Positions 58,595 to 64,000 of a stretch of DNA of 64,000 nucleotides are shown here, piece by piece (the first letter of the stretch is position 1; every line of letters starts with the position of its first letter). This DNA is from Kribbella voronezhensis (GTDB lineage: Bacteria; Actinomycetota; Actinomycetes; Propionibacteriales; Kribbellaceae): positions 310,001-374,000 of the forward strand of contig NZ_SOCE01000002.1 of NCBI RefSeq assembly GCF_004365175.1, written 5' to 3'. The notes under the pieces were generated by a model. It was not told the origin of the DNA and made no database searches. It saw only the letters and a list, made by a program, of their open reading frames with translations. Made by a program: the position numbers and the translations under genes.

Positions 58595-58610
58595 CGCTTC
58601 GGAAAGCGTT
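58593..58610. repeat. Perfect inverted repeat AACGCTT-N4-AAGCGTT
   Basis: AACGCTT and AAGCGTT around CGGA at 58593-58610 lie just upstream of the operon -35 hexamer. It may be a second regulatory site. It shares AACGCTTCG with the operators at 8489-8513. Confidence 0.5.
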
Positions 58611-58647
58611 TGTCAGGCATCGGGCAAGCGGTTGCCCGAAGCCGTTC

Positions 58648-59280
58648 TCAGGGCCGGGAAATCCGCAGGTTCGCGTACTCGCCGATCATCGGCGCCATCT
58701 GCCGGAAGCCGAGCTTGCCGCCGCCGAGCGGATGCTCGTCGCGCCAGCTGAACGAGACCAGGCCGTTGATCGCGAAGGTGATCAGGCCGTCCTGGATCGA
58801 CAGCCTCAGTGCGTACGGGCCTGCGGCGTCCATGACCGAGGGGAGCGGGTCGGGTCCCTGGGCGACGAGGTGAAAGCCGTAGCTCTTGCGCAGATTGCAG
58901 GTGTGCAGAGCGCGCTCGGCCGGCCAGCGGCGGCGGAAGTACGACACGTGATAGGTGTCCAGGTCGCCGTGGTGGTACTGCTCGTACGGCCCGGTCCTCG
59001 GTGCGAGGTCGAAGAGATCCTCGCCGTCGCGGCCCTTGGCGTGGAAGAACAGGATGCACAGCCCGGGCTCGCGGATCGGCCAGAAATCCCACTCCACCGT
59101 GACGTCGGGCCCGAAGTCCTCCGGGCACCAGAGCACGACGTTCGCATCCTGCCCGTCCGCCGGCGGACGCTTGCTCTCCAGCCGCAGCCGGCCGAGCGGG
59201 AAGGAGACCGCGCCGTCGCCTTCCAGTCTCCAGCCGTCCAGGTCGGCAGCCGAGGCCAACGCGTTCCGGTAGCTCATCAT
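58648..59280 (-). CDS. DUF1961 (YesU-like) protein
   Basis: A 210-residue protein of the DUF1961/YesU family, a concanavalin-type beta sandwich found in rhamnogalacturonan loci of Bacillus. Characteristic pieces are VVLWCPEDFGPDVTVEWDFWP, CILFFHAKGRDG and YFRRRW. It has no signal peptide. A lyase or carbohydrate-binding role has been suggested for the family; no function is proven to my knowledge. Start ATG 59280 (or the next ATG, 59277) overlaps the lacI stop by one base (TGATG). Confidence 0.87.
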   Translation of the reverse strand: MMSYRNALASAADLDGWRLEGDGAVSFPLGRLRLESKRPPADGQDANVVLWCPEDFGPDVTVEWDFWPIREPGLCILFFHAKGRDGEDLFDLAPRTGPYEQYHHGDLDTYHVSYFRRRWPAERALHTCNLRKSYGFHLVAQGPDPLPSVMDAAGPYALRLSIQDGLITFAINGLVSFSWRDEHPLGGGKLGFRQMAPMIGEYANLRISRP

Positions 59281-60293
59281 CAGTCCCGGGTGTAGTCGCT
59301 GGACTGGCGGACGACGAGATCCGGCTGGAAGATCACCTGGCGGTGGCTGTGCCGCTCGGCGTCCTCGACCTCCTCCTGCAGAAGCTGCATCGCGGTCCGG
59401 CCGAGCTGCCCGGCCGGCTGCCGGACCGACGACAGCGGTACGGCGGCAGCGGCGGCGAACCCGATGTCGTCGTACCCGACGATCGCCATGTCCTGCGGCA
59501 CCCGGAGACCCGCCGCGGCCATCGCCTGCAGGAATCCGAGCGCCAGCAGATCGTTGCCGCAGAAGGCCGCGGTCGGGCGGGAGCGGCGAGGGAGGGCGGC
59601 GATCTTCTCGCCGGCCTCGCGACCGTGCGCGACGCCCATGACGGCGACCTCGAAGGTCTGCAACTCGACGTCGCCGGCCTTCTCGACGGTGCCGGTGATC
59701 CCGGCCAGCCGGTCCGCCACCTGTTGCATGCCGAGCGGTCCGCCGATGAAGGCGATCCGCCGATGGCCCGACTCGATCAGGTGCTGGCCGGCCAGTCGTC
59801 CGCCGACCTGGTCGTCCACCGAGACCGAGCACAGGCCGCTGTCGGCGGTTCGGTCGACGAGGACCACTGGCGTACCGCGGGCGACCAGCGCGTGCAGACC
59901 TGGGTCCGTGCTGTCGTACGGCGTGATGAGAATGCCGAACACGCGTTGCTGTTCGAGCTGGTCGAGGTGATGACCCTCGCGCACCGGATCGGTCTTGCTG
60001 TTGCAGAGCATCACCACGATGTCGTGCTCGTAGGCGACCTCGTCGGCGCCTTCGGCGAGGTCGGTGAAGAACGGGTTGGCCACGTCGAACACCACCAGGC
60101 CGACGGTCCGGCCGCGACCGAGGCGCAGATGCCGGGCGGCCTCGTTGCGCACGAAACCGAGCTCGCGGATGGTGTCCAGCACCCGTTGCCGGGTCTTGGG
60201 CGCCACGATCGACGGACGGTTCAGGACATTGCTGACCGTCCCGACCGAGACCCCGGCGTGCTGCGCGACCTCCTTGATGCTGGGAGTTGCCAT
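59280..60293 (-). CDS. LacI-family repressor of the rhamnogalacturonan locus
   Basis: A 337-residue LacI/GalR regulator. The helix-turn-helix is IKEVAQHAGVSVGTVSNVLN (about 6-25), followed by the hinge and the ligand domain ending in an LVVRQSSDY-type tail. Sites TTGAATCGTCT(C/A)AA lie upstream of its own gene and of the DUF624-led operon, so it likely controls both. It is coupled to the DUF1961 gene by TGATG. Confidence 0.92.
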   Translation of the reverse strand: MATPSIKEVAQHAGVSVGTVSNVLNRPSIVAPKTRQRVLDTIRELGFVRNEAARHLRLGRGRTVGLVVFDVANPFFTDLAEGADEVAYEHDIVVMLCNSKTDPVREGHHLDQLEQQRVFGILITPYDSTDPGLHALVARGTPVVLVDRTADSGLCSVSVDDQVGGRLAGQHLIESGHRRIAFIGGPLGMQQVADRLAGITGTVEKAGDVELQTFEVAVMGVAHGREAGEKIAALPRRSRPTAAFCGNDLLALGFLQAMAAAGLRVPQDMAIVGYDDIGFAAAAAVPLSSVRQPAGQLGRTAMQLLQEEVEDAERHSHRQVIFQPDLVVRQSSDYTRD

Positions 60294-60345
60294 CGCTCCT
60301 CATGTCACCGCCGCCGACTCGGACGACCAGCTTATCGGCGCCGGA

Positions 60346-60359
60346 TTGAATCGTCTAAA
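60346..60359. promoter_or_regulatory. LacI operator upstream of its own gene
   Basis: TTGAATCGTCTAAA differs by one base from the site at 58575-58588. On the minus strand it overlaps a weak -35 (TTTAGA) that lies 17 bases from GATAAG. Confidence 0.65.
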
Positions 60360-60377
60360 TCACCGGTTCAACGCCGC

Positions 60378-60407
60378 TCGACAAGCTAAGTGACTGCCGA
60401 GTAACAT
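60378..60407 (+). promoter_or_regulatory. Promoter of the DUF4442 gene
   Basis: TCGACA (60378-60383), 18 bases, TAACAT (60402-60407), then seven bases to the ATG at 60415. The distance implies a leaderless transcript. Confidence 0.55.
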
Positions 60408-60414
60408 CCTCGCC

Positions 60415-60879
60415 ATGGCCACTCAAGTGCTCGGCATGTGGGAGAGACTGCGCGGGATGCCCGGTGGGACGAGGCTGTTCTCGGTCGCGTTCACCTGGAA
60501 GGCGCCCTACTTCCGTTCGGTCCGGCCGCGGTTCGTGCAGGTCAGCCCGAACTACGCCGCACTCGTGCTGCCGAAGCGGCGGGCGGTGCAGAACCACATC
60601 GGTACCGTGCATGCCATTGCCGTGTGCAACGGTCTGGAGGCGGCCATGGGTGCCCTTGCCGAGGCGACGGTGCCCAGCGGGAAGCGCTGGCTGCCCAAGG
60701 GAATGGAGATCGCGTACCTCGCCAGGTCGACCTCGGATCTCACCTGCTCGGCCGAGACCGACCCGGACGCCTGGAGCGCCGGTCCCGACGTACCGGTGCG
60801 GGTGAAGGCGGTCCGCTCCGACGGTACCGTGGTGGTCGAGGGCACGATCAACCTGTGGGTCACCGACCGGAAGAAGTAA
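60415..60879 (+). CDS. DUF4442 hot-dog-fold protein (PaaI-like thioesterase family)
   Basis: A 154-residue protein of the DUF4442 group. The core NHIGTVHAIAVCNGLEAAMGALAEA matches the hot-dog helix with the N-x-x-G-T-x-H motif of thioesterases, followed by beta strands (TCSAETDP, VEGTINLWVT). It may hydrolyse an acyl-CoA; the substrate is unknown. It is followed 41 bases later by an independent gene. Confidence 0.85.
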   Translation: MATQVLGMWERLRGMPGGTRLFSVAFTWKAPYFRSVRPRFVQVSPNYAALVLPKRRAVQNHIGTVHAIAVCNGLEAAMGALAEATVPSGKRWLPKGMEIAYLARSTSDLTCSAETDPDAWSAGPDVPVRVKAVRSDGTVVVEGTINLWVTDRKK

Positions 60880-60908
60880 TGCCCTCGCCTGGCCTCAACC
60901 AGGCGTCG

Positions 60909-60914
60909 TAGGGT
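60909..60914 (+). promoter_or_regulatory. Probable -10 box, leaderless start
   Basis: TAGGGT lies six bases before the GTG at 60921, without a Shine-Dalgarno sequence. Confidence 0.45.
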
Positions 60915-60920
60915 CGTGCC

Positions 60921-62087
60921 GTGACTGATGCTTTGCGACTCGTCGACATCGCCGCCGAACACCTCGACGACGTGGTCCGGGTCCGGTCCAGATCGTTCGG
61001 CCCACTGGACGCGGCCAGCCGGGAGAACTGGATCAAGGACGCCAAGGAGTTCGTCGACGACGGCCGTTTCCTCGGGGTGACGGACGGCGACGAGGTCGTC
61101 GCGGGCGCCCGGTTCTGGGACTTCCAGCAGTGGTGGGGCGGCCGGCAGGTGCCGATGGCCGGAGTCGCGGGAGTCGTCGTCTCACCGGAGTACAGAGGTC
61201 GTGGCGTCGGCAGTCTGATGATGCGCGGCGTGCTGCAGCGAGCGGTGGAGAAGGGGTATCCGCTGACCGCGCTGTATCCGGCGACCACGGTGATCTATCG
61301 CCAACTCGGGTACGAGTTCGGTGGCGGGCGCTATCGGTTCAGCTTCCCCGCGGCCGGCCTGCGAGCCCTTGGTGGCAAGGAAGTCGCCGTACGCCGGGCA
61401 GGTGCCGACGACGCCGCTCGGATCCTCGAGTTGGTCGCCCAGGCACACACTGCGGGTCGTACCAGTGGTCCGCTGGTCTGGGCAGAGTCCAAGGTCGCCG
61501 ACTGGCTCGCGGACGACGACAACTTCGGTTATCTCGCAGAAGACGGCTTCGTCGTCTACAACTGGGACGGCGGCGACCTGCGGGTCGACGAGATCATCGC
61601 CGGCTCCGAAGCGACCGCACGCGCTCTGTGGGCCACTGTCGGCTCCGGCTCGTCCATCGCCCGCACTGTGAATGCGTACGTCCCACCCACCGACCCGATC
61701 CATCTCCTGATCGAGCACGAGGCCGACAAGCAAGCGCAGCTCCAGCGATGGATGCTGCGCCTTCTCGACGCACCCGCAGCCATCGCGGCCCGCGGCTTCG
61801 CGCTCGGAGCGTCGCTGGAGGTCGACTTGGAACTCGACGACCCCGAACTGCCGAGCAACACCGGCCGCTGGCACCTGTCCGTCGCTGACGGCGCCGGCGC
61901 GCTCACATCCTCCACCGCCAGCGGCGAGGCCCTTCGCCTCAACGCCCGCGGCCTGGCCGCCCTGTACGCCGGTACGCCGCTCGCCACCCTGCGCCGCGCC
62001 GGTCTCGCCCTCGGCGGCTCACCGGCGAACGATCCCGCTCTGGACACCGCCTTCACCAGCGCGTCGTACATGCTCGACTACTTCTAA
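60921..62087 (+). CDS. Eis-like GNAT N-acetyltransferase
   Basis: A 388-residue protein with the Eis architecture: an N-terminal GNAT domain with the acetyl-CoA loop VVSPEYRGRGVGSLMM (about 90-105), a second degenerate GNAT domain, and a C-terminal sterol-carrier-like domain ending in the conserved MLDYF, where the terminal carboxylate takes part in catalysis in Eis. Eis enzymes acetylate amines such as aminoglycosides; whether this one confers resistance is unknown. GTG start, probably leaderless. Confidence 0.9.
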   Translation: MTDALRLVDIAAEHLDDVVRVRSRSFGPLDAASRENWIKDAKEFVDDGRFLGVTDGDEVVAGARFWDFQQWWGGRQVPMAGVAGVVVSPEYRGRGVGSLMMRGVLQRAVEKGYPLTALYPATTVIYRQLGYEFGGGRYRFSFPAAGLRALGGKEVAVRRAGADDAARILELVAQAHTAGRTSGPLVWAESKVADWLADDDNFGYLAEDGFVVYNWDGGDLRVDEIIAGSEATARALWATVGSGSSIARTVNAYVPPTDPIHLLIEHEADKQAQLQRWMLRLLDAPAAIAARGFALGASLEVDLELDDPELPSNTGRWHLSVADGAGALTSSTASGEALRLNARGLAALYAGTPLATLRRAGLALGGSPANDPALDTAFTSASYMLDYF

Positions 62088-62152
62088 GCAGCGGCTAAGA
62101 ATCGCGTCCCTACTCTGTGCCCTCCTCAACTTCTACAGGAGGGCACCGCCCC

Positions 62153-62626
62153 ATGTTCGACACGATCAACGGTCTGCCGATCCATCCCCTCGTGGTCCAC
62201 GCCGTCGTGGTCCTGTTGCCCGTCACGATCCTGGGCGTGCTCGCCCTGGTGATCCGCCCGGCCTGGCGAGCTCGGTACGGCGTGCTGGTTGCCGCCTGTG
62301 CTCTGGTCGTCACCCTGCTCATCCCGGTAGCCACCTCCAGCGGCGAGTCTCTGGAGAAGCACGTCGGGGATCCGGGGGAACACGCCGAGCTGGGTGACCA
62401 GCTGATCTGGTTCGCCGTGCCGTTGCTGATCACGGCCGTCGCTCTGGTGCTGGTCGACCGGGGGATCACCGACCGGATCGCACGACGCCCGCTGGCGGGG
62501 ACTGTGATCTCTGTGGTCGCAGTGCTCGCGGCAGTTGCCGCAGGCGTACAGGTCTACCGGGTCGGCGAGTCGGGAGCACGGGCTGCCTGGGGCGACCAGG
62601 TCGGCGGGCAGGCACAGCACCGCTGA
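62153..62626 (+). CDS. DUF2231 membrane protein
   Basis: A 157-residue protein with four hydrophobic segments. INGLPIHPLVVHAVVVLLP near the start is the DUF2231 signature, with two histidines in the membrane that might bind haem or metal. A segment GEHAELGDQLIWF also fits the family. The function is unknown. AGGAGGG lies about ten bases before the ATG. Confidence 0.87.
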   Translation: MFDTINGLPIHPLVVHAVVVLLPVTILGVLALVIRPAWRARYGVLVAACALVVTLLIPVATSSGESLEKHVGDPGEHAELGDQLIWFAVPLLITAVALVLVDRGITDRIARRPLAGTVISVVAVLAAVAAGVQVYRVGESGARAAWGDQVGGQAQHR

Positions 62627-62699
62627 GCGGTCGGCGCGTCGATTTCTTGGTGGGCGAGTGGGCTACTAGGGTTGTCGAACACACGTTCGGAGGTAGTCC

Positions 62700-63296
62700 A
62701 TGCGCGTACTGGGTGTCGACCCTGGTCTGACCAGGTGCGGCCTCGGCGTCGTCGAGGGGACCCCCGGACGGCCGCCGAGGCTGATCGCCGTCGGCCTGAT
62801 CAAGACGCCCGCCGACCTGGACGTGGCCAAACGGCTGGTCCGGATCGAGGCCGGGATCGACGAGTGGATCACCGAGCATCAGCCGGACGCGGTCGCGGTC
62901 GAGCGCGTGTTCGCGCAGCACAACGTGCGGACGGTGATGGGGACGGCCCAGGCCTCCGGGGTCGCGATGGTGGTTGCTGCCAGGCGTGGCTTGCCGGTGG
63001 CGCTGCACACGCCGAGTGAGGTGAAGGCTGCCGTCACCGGATCGGGTCGCGCCGGCAAGGAGCAGGTGACGACGATGGTCACCCGGATCCTGAAGCTCGA
63101 TGTGCGTCCGACCCCTGCCGACGCCGCGGACGCGCTCGCCCTGGCGATCTGCCATGTCTGGCGCGGTGGCGTGACGAGCAGGCTGCAGGAGGCCGCTGGA
63201 AGCCGGGCCGAGCTGGAGGCGAAGGCCCAGGCGCAGTCCCGGCTGCAGGTGGCGAGGCTGCGGGCCGCGGTCGCGGCGCAGAGTGGGCAACGATGA
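62700..63296 (+). CDS. ruvC: Holliday junction resolvase
   Basis: A 198-residue RuvC nuclease, longer than the E. coli protein by a C-terminal tail. The acidic active site is visible: Asp in GVDPG, Glu in AVERVF, and the Asp pair in PADAADALALA. It cuts Holliday junctions with RuvAB. CGGAGG lies about eight bases before the ATG, and TAGGGT at 62667-62672 is a likely -10. Confidence 0.96.
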   Translation: MRVLGVDPGLTRCGLGVVEGTPGRPPRLIAVGLIKTPADLDVAKRLVRIEAGIDEWITEHQPDAVAVERVFAQHNVRTVMGTAQASGVAMVVAARRGLPVALHTPSEVKAAVTGSGRAGKEQVTTMVTRILKLDVRPTPADAADALALAICHVWRGGVTSRLQEAAGSRAELEAKAQAQSRLQVARLRAAVAAQSGQR

Positions 63297-63396
63297 CGAC
63301 GGCGGCGCGCCTGTTCGCAGTACGGGACGGCGGCGCGGCTCTTGGTAGGACGCAGGCGACGGCGGGCGGTCGGCCCGCAGTACGGGGAGGTTGGCG

Positions 63397-63999
63397 ATGA
63401 TCGCGTTCGTGCGTGGCCCGGTGGCCGCGATCGGGCTGGACAGTTGCGTGATCGAGGTCGGGGGAGTGGGGCTGCAGCTCTACTGCCACCCGGGAACGCT
63501 GGCGACGCTGCGGCCGGGGCAGGAGTTCAAGCTGGCCACCTCGATGGTGGTGCGGGAGGACTCGCTGACGCTGTACGGGTTCGCGGACGCAGACGAGAAG
63601 GAGCTGTTCGAGCTGCTGCAGACCGCGTCGGGTGTGGGTCCGAAGCTGGCCCAGGCGGCGCTCGCGGTACTGAGCCCGGATCAGCTGCGACAGGCTGTCG
63701 CGCACGAGGACCTGGCGATGCTGGTGAAGATCCCAGGCGTAGGTAAGAAGGTCGCGCAGAGACTCGTGCTGGAGTTGAAGGACAAGATCGGTGCGCCGTC
63801 GCGGGTGGTGGCCGGACGGCCGCTGCACTCGAGCGAGGCTTGGCGCGAGCAGGTTCATGCCGGTCTGGTCGGCCTCGGCTGGTCGGCGCGCGACGCGGAC
63901 GACGCGGTCATCGCGGTGTCGCCATTGGCCGCGGACAGTACCGAGCCGTCGGTGCCCGATCTCCTTCGGGCCGCCCTGCGCGCCCTGTCGAAGGCATAA
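63397..63999 (+). CDS. ruvA: Holliday junction branch-migration protein
   Basis: A 200-residue RuvA with all three domains: N-terminal OB fold (MIAFVRGPVAAIG), two helix-hairpin-helix motifs (LLQTASGVGPKLAQAAL and LVKIPGVGKKVAQRLV) and the C-terminal RuvB-binding domain. ATG 63397 is preferred because GGGGAGG lies six bases upstream; the TTG two codons earlier is less likely. ruvB should follow just outside the window. The 100 bases after ruvC contain a short GC hairpin (63362-63378). Confidence 0.95.
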   Translation: MIAFVRGPVAAIGLDSCVIEVGGVGLQLYCHPGTLATLRPGQEFKLATSMVVREDSLTLYGFADADEKELFELLQTASGVGPKLAQAALAVLSPDQLRQAVAHEDLAMLVKIPGVGKKVAQRLVLELKDKIGAPSRVVAGRPLHSSEAWREQVHAGLVGLGWSARDADDAVIAVSPLAADSTEPSVPDLLRAALRALSKA

Positions 64000-64000
64000 G

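Noticed and set aside
63305..63390. Short repeated CGCAGTACGGG and GC hairpin between ruvC and ruvA
   Set aside because: Eleven-base repeats of this kind are frequent in GC-rich DNA, and the stem (63362-63378) has six pairs; no function can be supported.
1..64000. CRISPR arrays, insertion sequences, phage genes, tRNA or rRNA genes
   Set aside because: No regularly spaced repeats, transposase motifs, integrase motifs or recognisable RNA gene folds were seen on reading; this was by eye, without covariance models.

Overview
The window is high-GC DNA that looks like the chromosome of a soil actinomycete. GTG starts are frequent, coding is dense, LacI-controlled sugar operons are numerous, and pdxS, pdxT, yebC, ruvC and ruvA lie in the actinobacterial arrangement. 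Overall gene style suggests a Propionibacteriales member such as Kribbella, but that genus call is an impression, not a result. I see no rRNA, tRNA, CRISPR array, insertion sequence or phage module.

Layout. (1) 72-8513, minus strand: a LacI-headed operon with an ABC sugar importer, a GH31 alpha-xylosidase and a GH42 beta-galactosidase; the enzyme pair fits uptake and trimming of xyloglucan-type oligosaccharides. (2) 8763-12003: a two-component pair whose kinase is fused in frame to a DUF4173-like membrane protein. (3) 12052-18462, minus: a second LacI, ABC importer and GH42 operon. (4) 18508-22342: a TetR/aldo-keto reductase divergon with paired operators, a small secreted protein and a lipoate-ligase-like protein. 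(5) 22437-26807: a tightly overlapping four-gene cassette encoding a peptidoglycan-binding metzincin-like peptidase, an unknown protein, a MidA-like methyltransferase with TPR-like tail, and a YbjN-like protein. It is the least explained part of the window. (6) 26865-29570: small proteins, a GAF-ANTAR regulator and a frameshifted carbohydrate-binding remnant. (7) 29575-40076: a GT87-like protein, a dehydratase, an ATP-grasp protein, a glycosyltransferase locus (GT2, DUF2064-methyltransferase fusion, membrane glycosyltransferase), a second two-component system, an epimerase and MTA phosphorylase. (8) 40320-43491: a LemA-like protein, a SigG-type ECF sigma factor and an orphan family-A DNA polymerase. 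(9) 43555-47972: vitamin B6 genes (pdxR, pdxS, a hypothetical gene, pdxT) and yebC, ending in a strong hairpin. (10) 48014-60359, minus: a rhamnogalacturonan-use locus with LacI, DUF1961, DUF624, an Lpl-type importer, two PL26-like lyases (one Tat-exported, one apparently cytoplasmic) and a CE12-like esterase. (11) 60415-63999: a DUF4442 protein, an Eis-like acetyltransferase, a DUF2231 membrane protein, ruvC and ruvA.

How they work together. Three ABC sugar importers are present, none with its own ATPase gene, so they presumably share an MsiK-type ATPase encoded elsewhere. Each is headed by a LacI regulator with a distinct palindromic site that I can read upstream. Other visible regulatory logic includes a PdxR inverted repeat shared by pdxR and pdxS, TetR operators that each begin with a TTGACT -35-like hexamer, and a recurring leaderless-promoter arrangement with a TANNNT box 6-7 nt before the start codon. 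The best candidates for undescribed biology are the 22.4-26.8 kb cassette, the kinase-DUF4173 fusion with a preserved internal start, the unidentified TTGCA-N6-TGCAA operator pair and the glycan locus around 33-39 kb.
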